Shown here: one piece after another, positions 1 to 8,063 of the stretch
Layout: each line of letters opens with the position of its first letter
Position numbering within the stretch: the first letter of the stretch is position 1
Assembly: GCA_945903645.1 (NCBI GenBank)
Contig: CAMDOM010000007.1
Location: 17,077-81,076 of the forward strand
Direction of reading: 5' to 3'
Length of the DNA stretch: 64,000 nt
Origin: Chryseobacterium gleum
GTDB taxonomy: Bacteria; Bacteroidota; Bacteroidia; UBA10329
Notes under the pieces: model-generated
Told to the model about the DNA's origin: nothing
What the model saw: only the letters and a program-made list of their open reading frames with translations
Database searches by the model: none
Translations under genes and position numbers: made by a program

Positions 1-1
1 C

Positions 2-517
2 GATTTTAAAGGATTTACGGAGATGTCTGAGCTTGTTACTCCCCAGCAGTTGGTTAAGGACTTGAACGAATGTTTCTCTGCCTTCGATAGCATTTGCCAC
101 AAGCATGGAGTGGAAAAAATAAAAACCATTGGCGATGCCTACATGGCCGCAGGTGGGCTGCCCACCCCAAACGCCACCCATGCCCTAGATGTGGTGAAAG
201 CCGCCTTAGAAATGCGCGATTTTATTGCCGAGGGCAAAGCCCGAAAAATTGCCCAAGGCCTTCCTTATTTCGAAATTCGAATTGGAATACACACTGGCCC
301 CGTAGTGGCAGGAATCGTAGGCATCAAGAAATTCCAGTATGACATTTGGGGCGATACCGTAAACACCGCCAGCCGCATGGAATCATCGGGCGAAGTGGGC
401 CGTGTGAATATCAGCAAAGCCACCTACCAGTTGGTGAAAGACCAATTTGCCTGCACCTATCGTGGCGAAATAGAAGCCAAAGGCAAAGGCAAGGTGAAAA
501 TGTATTTTGTAGGGTAA
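2..517 (+). CDS. Class III adenylate cyclase, catalytic domain (5' end outside the window)
   Basis: This is the C-terminal catalytic half of a class III nucleotidyl cyclase, which makes cAMP from ATP. The open frame runs in from the window edge: codons from base 2 read DFKGFTEMSE, which holds the first metal-binding aspartate, so the ATG at 23 is internal and not the start. The second metal aspartate lies in IKTIGDAYM, and the transition-state Asn/Arg pair lies in GDTVNTASRME. The lysine in IKTIGD and the aspartate in YDIWGD sit where adenine-selective cyclases carry Lys and Asp (guanylate cyclases carry Glu and Cys), which is why I call adenylate rather than guanylate cyclase. The domain ends naturally at a TAA stop. 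The upstream sensor or membrane part is not in the window, so neither the input signal nor the location can be judged. No cAMP receptor gene is seen nearby. Confidence 0.88.
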   Translation, partial: DFKGFTEMSELVTPQQLVKDLNECFSAFDSICHKHGVEKIKTIGDAYMAAGGLPTPNATHALDVVKAALEMRDFIAEGKARKIAQGLPYFEIRIGIHTGPVVAGIVGIKKFQYDIWGDTVNTASRMESSGEVGRVNISKATYQLVKDQFACTYRGEIEAKGKGKVKMYFVG

Positions 518-1184
518 TCACTTTTCTTTTTATTGATGACCTGATTGCGTAGGTCTGTAGGCATTGCGACTTTCGTCCAATTTCCATCTATTTTATTTCG
601 TCAAAAGGCACTCTACTTGGCACTTTATATCTGGTGCAAAACTGCCAATACGTTTCTCCAAACTTCCCATTTTCTTTTACCCCCTTCCAATTCATAGAAT
701 GCAGCAAAACCGCTGACGGAAACCCTATTTTCTTTAACGGAAGAGGTCAAAAATGTAACGGAAAAGGGTGGAAGTTTAACGAATTAGACCGCCACCTTAT
801 GGAATACGTTCAAGACTTTATGCGACAAAAGAAATAGGGTGGGGGAACAGGATAGAAGAACATACAAATGCTTCTGAATGGAACCCAAAATCCGAATGCA
901 CAACATCGCTGTGCGTTGATTTATGTAGAAAGTAAAGTTTCGAATAGCGGTAAAATTTGGAGATGGTTACTTGTCCCACAGCCGAAAAGAGAAATGCAAC
1001 GATGGAAATAGAAATGCGCATAATGTGGATTTAGATACGTTGCTAAAGACTCCACAATTGGATTAGATGCCCAACGTGGCTTTACTTTCATTGCAATTTC
1101 ACCGTTGGTTATCTTCCCAAAAAAGGCGTATTGATTTGTAAATGCTGTACTAAAATCGCTGTGCGCAACGCGTAACTTCGGGCG
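518..1184. other. Intergenic stretch with a small orphan ORF (604-837), possibly decayed
   Basis: No recognised gene lies here. One open frame (readable from about 553, usable GTG at 634, stop at 835-837) ends in a plausible protein-like segment with the phrases ECSKTADGNPIFF, GKGWKFNELD and YVQDFMRQKK, about 67 residues from GTG. The spacing of its two cysteines (ECSK and QKCN) and the charged helical end faintly recall the zinc-ribbon ends of large serine recombinases, but this is a weak impression and I do not assign it. Downstream to 1184 all frames are broken, and the short motif ATCGCTGTGCG occurs twice (about 906 and 1154). A decayed gene end or insertion scar is the best description. 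Confidence 0.25.
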
Positions 1185-3470
1185 GTGGTTCGGGCGCTTG
1201 TAAGTTTTCTACTTTCCTTCATGCTGTTGGCATCCCATGCCCATGCCCAAAAGGTAGCGGTAGTGCTTAGTGGTGGTGGTAGTAGTGGTTTGGCGCATAT
1301 TGGCGTGCTGCGCGCGTTGGAAGAAAACAACATTCCAATAGACTATGTAGCGGGAACAAGTATGGGTGCTTTGATAGGTGCCCTGTATGCCGTGGGCATG
1401 TCGCCAGATGAGATGGACAAACTGGCCCGCTCAAAAGCCTTCTACGAGATGGCAAAGGGGGTCATTAACGAAGATTACAAGTACTATTTCAAAACCACCG
1501 ATGCCGACCCATCGTGGGTCACCATGCGGTTTGAAATAGATAGCGGCCTCAAAACCTCACTACCTGTCAATATCGTTTCGCCATACGCTATGGATATTGG
1601 GTTGATTGAGTTTATGTCGCAAGCGATTGCTGCTGCGGGCTACAATTTTGATAGTCTGTATGTGCCTTTTCGTTGTGTAGCAGCTGATGTAGGGGCCAAA
1701 AGGCAAGTGATTTTTCGGGATGGTGATATGTGTCAGGCGGTGCGGGCCTCGTTCACTTATCCGCTATACATGAAACCCATCAAGATAAAAGGTCGGCTGT
1801 TGTTTGATGGTGGCATCTACAACAACTTTCCGAGCGATGTGGTGATTCAAGATTTTAAGCCCGATATGGTTATAGGCAGCGTGGTAGCAAGCGAACTGAC
1901 CGACCCAGATGCAGATAATCTAGAATCGCAATTGAAAGCGTTGCTTATGAATCGCACCGATTATTCGGATGTGGGCGATTGTGGGTTTATCATTTTACCA
2001 AAAATTCCAAATGTGCCCGTGATGGACTTTACGCGCAATGGGCAGATAATAGATGGTGGATATGCTACTGCTTTGGAGCGCATGCCCGAAATTCTAGCTT
2101 CCATTACAGAACATGTGCATACCGAAGACCGCAAGCAGAGTCGCGATGCGTTTAATGCCAAAAAGCCTGAGTTGAGCTTTGATAGAATAATTATTAACGG
2201 ACTAAAGCCCGAGCAGGCCGACTATGTGCAACGCAACATTCGCAAGCGACAAGATGTGGTTCCGTTCGACCAAGTGAGGCGTGAGTATTTCAAACTTGCA
2301 GCCGATGAGATGATAAAAAGTATTTATCCACGCGCCATATTCAACCCCGAAACCAAACATTTCGACCTGCACTTGGACATCAAGGCGGACAACGATATCA
2401 TTGCCCAATTTGGGGGCAATATATCTTCGCGCAGTATCAACCAAGCGTATATTGGATTAGGATATAAATTCTTTCGTCAGTTTTCTTTGGGCATCTACGC
2501 CAACACCCACATCGGCAAATTCTACACATCAGGTCAAGTGCGCGCTCGCCTCGATTTGCCACTTGGGCTGCCCTTCTTCTTTGAAATAACGGGCACCATC
2601 AATCAGTGGAACTACTTCGACAGTTTCACCACGTTTTTTGAAGTGAACAAGCCTTCATATCTCATTCTCTCCGACCGCTCTACCGAAATTAGTCTTGGGT
2701 TTCCACTTACCAGCAAAATAAAGGTGATTCCTGCCGTGGGGTTCACCAACATTAGCAATAGCTACTACCACATAACAGATGTGGGCGATAACGAGCGGCC
2801 AGATGAACAGACGATGAACGTGGCCACATTTCGTTTGCTTATAGAGCGAAAAACCATGAACCGAAAACTCTATCCCAGCGAGGGCCGGGAGTTTATGATT
2901 CAAGCACGCTACACCGCGGGTCGCGAAATAAATCAGCCTGGATCCACATCACTCACCAACGAAGTTTTTGAGAAAGACAGAGGTTGGTTCAATATAAAAG
3001 GGCGTTACGACCAATATTTTTTTGCCGAAAGCAAACTGCGCTTGGGCATTTTTGGCGAAGTAGCGTGGAGCAGCCAAAACTTCTTCTCTAATTATCAAAC
3101 TACGCTTTTGATGGCCACACCTTTTGAGCCAACACCAGAATCGAAAACCCTTTATCTCGACCAATACCGAAGCAATCGCTATGGAGCAGTTGGTCTTAAG
3201 GGCGTTTGGTTGGTGTGGAAAAATCTTGATTTTCGAGTAGAGACCTACGTGTATACTGCTTGGGAGAAATACAAGCAAAACGTCAATCAAGATGCCGGAT
3301 ATTATCCCATTCGCATCGACCCGCAGCTTATTGCCACTTCCGCCTTGGTGTATCATTCGCCCCTTGGACCCATCAGCATTTCCGGAAATTATTACCAGAA
3401 ACAAGAGCAGCCGTGGTCGTTTCTATTCCACATCGGTTACATTTTATTCAACAGGCGCGGGTTAGAGTGA
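1185..3470 (+). CDS. Patatin-like phospholipase fused to a surface-antigen (Omp85-type) barrel
   Basis: Secreted acyl hydrolase fused to an outer-membrane barrel, 761 residues. The GTG start at 1185 is the only good choice because an in-frame TAA lies at 1173; it gives a signal peptide ending near HAHA-Q (residues 1-22). The patatin domain follows: the oxyanion loop SGGGSSG (29-35), the nucleophile elbow GTSMG with Ser59, and the catalytic DGG at 208-210, so the Ser/Asp dyad is complete. After a linking region of about 330-390 that resembles a POTRA domain, residues from about 400 to the end are rich in alternating aromatic strands and finish like an Omp85 barrel. This layout matches RssA-type patatins with a bacterial surface-antigen domain (the PlpD/FplA type Vd group). 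Likely role: release or display of phospholipase activity at the outer membrane. The actual lipid substrate cannot be read from the sequence. It stands alone and is followed 80 bp later by hemB. Confidence 0.88.
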   Translation: MVRALVSFLLSFMLLASHAHAQKVAVVLSGGGSSGLAHIGVLRALEENNIPIDYVAGTSMGALIGALYAVGMSPDEMDKLARSKAFYEMAKGVINEDYKYYFKTTDADPSWVTMRFEIDSGLKTSLPVNIVSPYAMDIGLIEFMSQAIAAAGYNFDSLYVPFRCVAADVGAKRQVIFRDGDMCQAVRASFTYPLYMKPIKIKGRLLFDGGIYNNFPSDVVIQDFKPDMVIGSVVASELTDPDADNLESQLKALLMNRTDYSDVGDCGFIILPKIPNVPVMDFTRNGQIIDGGYATALERMPEILASITEHVHTEDRKQSRDAFNAKKPELSFDRIIINGLKPEQADYVQRNIRKRQDVVPFDQVRREYFKLAADEMIKSIYPRAIFNPETKHFDLHLDIKADNDIIAQFGGNISSRSINQAYIGLGYKFFRQFSLGIYANTHIGKFYTSGQVRARLDLPLGLPFFFEITGTINQWNYFDSFTTFFEVNKPSYLILSDRSTEISLGFPLTSKIKVIPAVGFTNISNSYYHITDVGDNERPDEQTMNVATFRLLIERKTMNRKLYPSEGREFMIQARYTAGREINQPGSTSLTNEVFEKDRGWFNIKGRYDQYFFAESKLRLGIFGEVAWSSQNFFSNYQTTLLMATPFEPTPESKTLYLDQYRSNRYGAVGLKGVWLVWKNLDFRVETYVYTAWEKYKQNVNQDAGYYPIRIDPQLIATSALVYHSPLGPISISGNYYQKQEQPWSFLFHIGYILFNRRGLE

Positions 3471-3520
3471 TTTCTAGCGACATTGTAATTCGTGTCAAAT
3501 TGCCATTCCCTGTGCCTTCT

Positions 3521-3528
3521 TACTTTTG
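3521..3528 (+). promoter_or_regulatory. Bacteroidota -7 promoter box upstream of hemB
   Basis: TACTTTTG matches the Bacteroidota sigma factor -7 consensus TAnnTTTG exactly and lies 22 bases before the hemB ATG. A weak -33-like ATTG at 3499-3502 sits 18 bases upstream. Inferred from the consensus only. Confidence 0.5.
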
Positions 3529-3550
3529 ACCACACATCAATTCATTTCTA

Positions 3551-4528
3551 ATGCTCGAACGCCCACGTAGGAATCGCAACACTGACACTATTCGGGGTAT
3601 GGTGCGCGAAACCCGTCTTCATCTCGATAACCTTATTTTCCCCCTGTTTTTGTTGGATGGTAAAGGGAAAAATGAACCCATAAAATCGTTGCCTGGCATT
3701 GCACGCCTATCAGAAGACAATGCCCTGCGTGAAATGGAGCAGTGCATGAAACTCGGCTTGCGCTCGTTCGTGTTATTTCCTGCGGTGGCAGAAAAATTGA
3801 AGGATACCGAGGCTACGTATTCCTACTCGAAGAAGAACTTCTACCTGCGCATCATCAAAAAGATGAAGCAAGAATTTCCGGAGAGCTGTCTTATTAGCGA
3901 TGTGGCTATGGATCCCTACAGCAGCGATGGCCACGATGGTTTGGTGGAGAATGGCCGCATTCTAAATGATGAAACACTCGGAATTCTTGGTCGCATGGCC
4001 TTGGCTCAAGCCGAAGCTGGCATTGACATTATTGGCCCAAGCGATATGATGGATGGACGCGTAGCCCATATCCGCGAAGAACTTGATGATGCCGATTTTG
4101 AGCAAGTGGGCATCATGGCTTACACCGCTAAGTATGCCAGTGCTTATTATGGCCCGTTTCGCGATGCACTCGAAAGCGCCCCAAAACATGGCGACAAGAA
4201 AACCTATCAAATGGATCCAGCCAATAGCCGTGAAGCCCTCCGCGAGGCTGCCTTGGATGCGTCTGAAGGAGCCGATTTTCTGATGGTGAAACCCGCTTTG
4301 CTTTATTTGGATATCATCCATTCCTTAAGCCAAAATCACGACCTACCCATTGCGGCCTACAATGTGAGCGGAGAATACGCCATGCTTAAAGCCGCTGCCG
4401 AAAAAGGGTGGCTCGACTACAATAAGGCCATGCCCGAAATGCTGCTTAGCATCCGCAGAGCTGGAGCCACAGCTATTTTGACCTACGCTGCAAAAGAGTA
4501 TGCGCAATTGATGGCAGATAAACACTAA
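3551..4528 (+). CDS. hemB: Porphobilinogen synthase (delta-aminolevulinic acid dehydratase)
   Basis: Condenses two 5-aminolevulinate molecules to porphobilinogen in cytoplasmic haem synthesis. At 325 residues it is full length for the family. The two active-site lysines are present: Lys194 in AYTAKYAS and the Schiff-base Lys247 in FLMVKP. The metal region at 117-130 reads SDVAMDPYSSDGHDG, so the three zinc cysteines of the zinc-dependent enzymes (E. coli C-x-C and GHCG) are replaced by Ala119, Asp121 and Asp129. This is the aspartate type that known members run on magnesium rather than catalytic zinc. The ATG at 3551 follows a consensus -7 box. No other haem genes adjoin it, which is normal in Bacteroidota. 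Confidence 0.96.
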   Translation: MLERPRRNRNTDTIRGMVRETRLHLDNLIFPLFLLDGKGKNEPIKSLPGIARLSEDNALREMEQCMKLGLRSFVLFPAVAEKLKDTEATYSYSKKNFYLRIIKKMKQEFPESCLISDVAMDPYSSDGHDGLVENGRILNDETLGILGRMALAQAEAGIDIIGPSDMMDGRVAHIREELDDADFEQVGIMAYTAKYASAYYGPFRDALESAPKHGDKKTYQMDPANSREALREAALDASEGADFLMVKPALLYLDIIHSLSQNHDLPIAAYNVSGEYAMLKAAAEKGWLDYNKAMPEMLLSIRRAGATAILTYAAKEYAQLMADKH

Positions 4529-4585
4529 GAAATGGGGAAGGCCGCTGAAATGGAAAGCTTAAAAAGTCATTCTTTCTATTAATTT

Positions 4586-4609
4586 TATAAACAATTTTGT
4601 TTATATTTG
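4586..4609 (+). promoter_or_regulatory. Palindromic operator overlapping the antitoxin promoter
   Basis: Positions 4586-4605 form a near-perfect dyad: nine-base arms TATAAACAA and TTGTTTATA around a TT centre. Its right arm runs into TATATTTG (4602-4609), an exact match to the Bacteroidota -7 box TAnnTTTG. The antitoxin ATG begins at 4614, only four bases later, so a transcript starting the usual few bases after the -7 box would have almost no leader. Placement fits autorepression by the HTH antitoxin; binding is inferred, not shown. Confidence 0.6.
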
Positions 4610-4613
4610 GGGC

Positions 4614-5102
4614 ATGGACAAGCGATTCGAGAAATACAAGGGCATTCATCCCGGCATCGTACTCGAACGCGAACTGAAGAGACGTTCGCTTCGGCAGCGC
4701 CCTTTTGCCCTGTCCGTGGCCGAGCATCCGCAGACATTCAATGCAATCACCAAAGGCAGACGCAGCATGGGCACCGCACTTGCGCTGAAGATTGAGAGAG
4801 TATTGGGATTGGAAGAAGGCACATTGGCTCTTTTGCAGACCCACCACGATATTCTCAAGGAAAAAGAGAAGCAACAAGGCGAAACACCCGATTTGTCCAT
4901 ACTCCGTCAGGCGTTGTTTTGGGACACCGACATCAATCGCATAGATTGGCACAGGCAATACAATGCCGTTATCCTGCGTGTATTTGAGCGCGGGAATGCG
5001 CAAGAGAAAAACGAGATAACCCGCTTCTATGGTAGTTCCAAAGTGCAGATGATACTCAAAGCAAGCAGAACAATGCCTATGACTTTGAGTCAAAAACCGT
5101 AA
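4614..5102 (+). CDS. HTH antitoxin partner of an AbiEii-type toxin
   Basis: A 162-residue protein. Residues about 10-70 look like a Cro/HigA-type helix-turn-helix, with the phrases GIHPGIVLERELKRR, FALSVAEHPQTFNAITKG and ALKIERVLGL that typify antidote-like regulators of this group. The C-terminal half (about 75-162) is charged and helical and would contact the partner. The start at 4614 keeps the conserved KGIHPGIVLERE block and sits right after a promoter/operator dyad. The next gene, a nucleotidyltransferase-fold toxin, begins 7 bp downstream, so the two form an operon. Known pairs of this type act as type IV-like toxin-antitoxin or abortive-infection modules, with the antitoxin repressing its own promoter. 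The family call is secure; that this copy is active is inference. Confidence 0.78.
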   Translation: MDKRFEKYKGIHPGIVLERELKRRSLRQRPFALSVAEHPQTFNAITKGRRSMGTALALKIERVLGLEEGTLALLQTHHDILKEKEKQQGETPDLSILRQALFWDTDINRIDWHRQYNAVILRVFERGNAQEKNEITRFYGSSKVQMILKASRTMPMTLSQKP

Positions 5103-5109
5103 CCAAGCA

Positions 5110-5772
5110 ATGCTTCACTACAATACGGTAAACGGGCTTTTGAAGGAATGTCTTCTAACCCTAATGAAGGCCGATGTGTTTGCCTCGTTCCGTTTAGTGG
5201 GTGGCACAGCATTGAGCTTGCAACTAGGGCATCGCCAATCCATTGACATTGACCTTTTCAGCGACACCGAATATGGCAGCATTGATTTTGCTTCGATAGA
5301 AAATTATCTGAAAGCAACCTTCGCCTATACAGACCATTTCTCTGATTTGAATCCTGCAATAGGCAAGTCGTACATCATTGGTTCCGACCGAAATCAAACC
5401 GTCAAACTAGATGTGTTCTATACCGATGATTTCATTGAGCCACCTGTTGTAGCCGATGGCCTGCGGCTGGCCAGCCCAGCAGAAATTGCTGCAATGAAAA
5501 TGGATGTAGTGCAGCGCGGTGGACGAAAAAAGGATTTTTGGGACATACATGAGCTTTTGAACACACACAGCATTTCAGAAATGATTGGTCTGCATCTCAA
5601 GCGCTATGAGTATGCACATGACCAAGCACTGCTACTCAAAAATCTCACAAATTTTTCTTTGGCTAACAATGATTTTGATCCGATTTGTTTGAAGGGTAAA
5701 TACTGGGAATTTATACGAGAGGATTTGGAAGATGCCGTGAAGGAGTATAAACGCAAATTGACTAAGTCGTAA
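5110..5772 (+). CDS. AbiEii/AbiGii-family nucleotidyltransferase toxin
   Basis: A 220-residue protein of the AbiEii/AbiGii nucleotidyltransferase superfamily. The signature begins with the GG-T-A-L motif at 31-35 (VGGTALSLQLGH), followed by the metal-binding pair Asp46/Asp48 in SIDIDLFS. A second family block lies at about 129-152 (AAMKMDVVQRGGRKKDFWDI), which carries the conserved Lys and Asp of these enzymes. Related toxins, such as AbiEii and MenT, transfer nucleotides to cellular targets, for example tRNA acceptor ends, and stop growth during phage infection or stress; the target here is unknown. It is co-transcribed with the HTH gene 7 bp upstream. All catalytic motifs are intact, so there is no sign of decay. 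The window shows no further defence genes beside it. Confidence 0.82.
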   Translation: MLHYNTVNGLLKECLLTLMKADVFASFRLVGGTALSLQLGHRQSIDIDLFSDTEYGSIDFASIENYLKATFAYTDHFSDLNPAIGKSYIIGSDRNQTVKLDVFYTDDFIEPPVVADGLRLASPAEIAAMKMDVVQRGGRKKDFWDIHELLNTHSISEMIGLHLKRYEYAHDQALLLKNLTNFSLANNDFDPICLKGKYWEFIREDLEDAVKEYKRKLTKS

Positions 5773-5850
5773 TTCTAAAACACTTTCAGACTGTGCTATT
5801 AATCAAAATTCCTTTTTCTACTTTTCCATTTCATATTAACCCTAGCTGCC

Positions 5851-6858
5851 GTGCTTAAAATTGATATGCATACCCACATGATGCCTCGGCACATGCCCGA
5901 CTTCACCAAGAAGTTTGGCTATGGCGATTTCATCACTATGGAGCATGTGAACGAAGGCGAGGCCAACATGATGCAGGGCTCACGGTTCTTTCGCAAGGTG
6001 CAGCGCAATGTGTGGGATGCAGAAGTGCGCATTCCAGAATACGCCCAGTTCAACACCCAAGTGCAAGTGGTGTGCACCATTCCTGTATTGTTTTCCTATT
6101 GGGCCAATGCAAAAGATGGAGCGGAGGTATCACGTTTCCTCAATGACGACCTTGCCGAGTCCATCTCACCGTTCCCAAAAAACTACATTGCATTGGGCAC
6201 CTTGCCCATGCAAGACACCCACCTTGCGATTCGCGAATTGGAGCGGTGCAAAGCGTTAGGTTTTCCTGGCGTGCAGATTGGTTCCAACATCAACGACCGC
6301 AACCTCAGCGAGCCCGAATTCTATCCCATTTTTCAAGCCTGCGAAGAATTGGGAATGGCCGTATTTGTGCATCCTTGGAACATGATGGGCATGGAACACA
6401 TGCGCAGATACTGGCTTCCATGGTTGGTGGGCATGCCAGCCGAAACAAGCCGTGCGATTTGTTCCATGGTTTTTGCCGGCATTTTTGAGAAACTCCCAAA
6501 CTTGCGTGTTTGCTTTGCGCATGCAGGCGGGTCGTTCATCCCAACAATAGGCCGTATTGAACACGGATTCAACTGCCGACCCGACCTCGTGGCTATGGAC
6601 AATGAACGCAATCCACGCGAGTATCTCGGCAAGTTTTGGGTTGATTGCATTACCCACGATGCCGCAGCCCTACAGTTCATTATCGATGCTGTCGGCTCCG
6701 ATAAAGTGTGCCTAGGCAGCGATTATCCCTTTCCGCTTGGCGATTTAGAAATCGGAAAGTTTATCGAAGACATGAACCTCTCTCAATCAGACTTGGACAA
6801 CATTCGCTGCAATAGCACCCTCACTTGGCTAAATCTCGATAAGTCGCGATTCGTCTAA
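5851..6858 (+). CDS. ACMSD-like amidohydrolase (aminocarboxymuconate-semialdehyde decarboxylase)
   Basis: A metal-dependent amidohydrolase-fold decarboxylase of 335 residues, the usual length for 2-amino-3-carboxymuconate-6-semialdehyde decarboxylase, which diverts the kynurenine/tryptophan breakdown route away from quinolinate. The GTG start at 5851 puts the metal ligands His7 and His9 (DMHTH) at the very N terminus as required. The other expected ligands are His174 (FVHPWNMMG), His224 (FAHAGG) and Asp291 (LGSDYP). The segment WDAEVRIPEYAQFNTQVQV around residues 55-73 is also characteristic of true ACMSD. No other kynurenine gene is adjacent, so a related decarboxylase activity cannot be excluded. 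The gene is flanked by short non-coding gaps and appears to be transcribed alone. Confidence 0.88.
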   Translation: MLKIDMHTHMMPRHMPDFTKKFGYGDFITMEHVNEGEANMMQGSRFFRKVQRNVWDAEVRIPEYAQFNTQVQVVCTIPVLFSYWANAKDGAEVSRFLNDDLAESISPFPKNYIALGTLPMQDTHLAIRELERCKALGFPGVQIGSNINDRNLSEPEFYPIFQACEELGMAVFVHPWNMMGMEHMRRYWLPWLVGMPAETSRAICSMVFAGIFEKLPNLRVCFAHAGGSFIPTIGRIEHGFNCRPDLVAMDNERNPREYLGKFWVDCITHDAAALQFIIDAVGSDKVCLGSDYPFPLGDLEIGKFIEDMNLSQSDLDNIRCNSTLTWLNLDKSRFV

Positions 6859-6905
6859 TCCCAAAATATGCCAATTACTGCTTTGCCGACATCCCTCAGG
6901 GGCAT

Positions 6906-6938
6906 GGCGAGGGTAATTTTGATGTTCAAATTTTCGCC
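6906..6938 (+). promoter_or_regulatory. Nested dyad over the msrBA promoter
   Basis: TAATTTTG at 6914-6921 matches the Bacteroidota -7 box and lies 22 bases before the msrBA ATG. It sits inside a nested inverted repeat: outer arms GGCGA (6906-6910) and TCGCC (6934-6938), inner arms TTTGA (6918-6922) and TCAAA (6926-6930) around TGT. This suggests a protein-binding operator. No -33 box is obvious. Confidence 0.4.
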
Positions 6939-6943
6939 CTAAC

Positions 6944-8014
6944 ATGAAAAATGCAATGAGAGAAGCAGGAGTTTTATTTGTAATCACAGCATTGGCATGT
7001 TCTCAACCGTCCAATGCTAGTTTGGCAGATGCCACTGCAACGGAAGAAACACAACACCAAACGCCACCCGACACCAATTGGACAACTCGGGTAGTGAAAT
7101 CGAAAGAGGAATGGAAAAAGCAGTTGAATAGCGAGCAGTATTACGTTACCCGAGAAAAAGGTACCGAACGCCCCTTTACCTATCCCCTCTACGAAAACAA
7201 AGACAAAGGCATCTACTACTGCATATCCTGCAACAACCCACTCTATAGCTCCGAAACCAAATTCAATTCCGGCACCGGATGGCCCAGCTTCTGGAAACCC
7301 TATTCCACCAAAAGCATTCTAGTTGGCACCGATGATTCGCATGGCATGACGCGTGACGAAGTTACCTGCGCCCGTTGCGATGCCCATTTGGGTCACGTAT
7401 TCAACGATGGCCCCGAACCAACAGGAATGCGCCATTGCATCAATGGCGTGGCGCTTGGATTTGAGAAAAAAGTCAAGTTAGAGAAGGTCGTATTTGCCAT
7501 GGGATGCTTCTGGTGTGTCGAAGAAATTTTCGAAAGCATTAAAGGCGTAAAAGCAGCTGTTTCGGGCTATTCAGGCGGCAAAGAAAAAAACCCAACCTAC
7601 GAGCAAGTAGGCAGCGGCAGCACCTCCCATGCCGAAGCCGTAGAAGTGACCTACGACCCCAGCGTAGTAAGCTTTGAGCAACTCCTCAAAGTATATTTCA
7701 ATTCGGGCAACATCACCACTGTAGACGGCCAAGCACCCGATTTTGGAAAGCAATATCGGTCTATTGTGTTCTATAAAAACGAAACAGAAAAGGAGACTGT
7801 AGAAAAATACATCAAGAAGCTGAGCAAATCTGGAGACTACGCATCCAAGATTGCCGTGCAAGTTGCCCCATTCACCAAATTCTACCCTGCCGAGCAATAC
7901 CATCAAGACTATGTAAAACACAACCCCACCAATAGCTACGTGGTTGGGGTTTCCAGACCGCGCTATGATGCGGCCATCACCAAATTCCCTGAGTTGTTGA
8001 AGCCCGGCCACTAA
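6944..8014 (+). CDS. msrBA: Fused methionine sulfoxide reductase MsrB-MsrA, lipoprotein
   Basis: Repairs both stereoisomers of methionine sulfoxide in oxidised proteins. The 356-residue chain begins with a lipoprotein signal (lipobox TALAC, Cys19), so it is likely membrane-anchored and works outside the cytoplasm. MsrB comes first (about 45-178): zinc ligands Cys93, Cys96, Cys142 and Cys145 and the catalytic Cys165 in RHCINGVAL. MsrA follows (about 180-350): catalytic Cys188 in [10 protein letters not shown], the YSGG loop, and the PAEQYHQDY block. Many known fusions (the PilB type) are ordered A then B, so the B-A order is the less common one. It is transcribed alone behind a consensus -7 box with a dyad. 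Electron delivery to an envelope Msr needs a thioredoxin-like relay, which is not encoded here. Confidence 0.93.
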   Translation: MKNAMREAGVLFVITALACSQPSNASLADATATEETQHQTPPDTNWTTRVVKSKEEWKKQLNSEQYYVTREKGTERPFTYPLYENKDKGIYYCISCNNPLYSSETKFNSGTGWPSFWKPYSTKSILVGTDDSHGMTRDEVTCARCDAHLGHVFNDGPEPTGMRHCINGVALGFEKKVKLEKVVFAMGCFWCVEEIFESIKGVKAAVSGYSGGKEKNPTYEQVGSGSTSHAEAVEVTYDPSVVSFEQLLKVYFNSGNITTVDGQAPDFGKQYRSIVFYKNETEKETVEKYIKKLSKSGDYASKIAVQVAPFTKFYPAEQYHQDYVKHNPTNSYVVGVSRPRYDAAITKFPELLKPGH

Positions 8015-8063
8015 TACCCCGCCTCAAACCAACGCTGCATCGCTTTCTTTTCTTTGGGCGTTT

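Noticed and set aside
2949..3404. A 151-codon antisense frame opposite the patatin gene barrel
   Set aside because: Shadow of the beta-strand codons on the plus strand.
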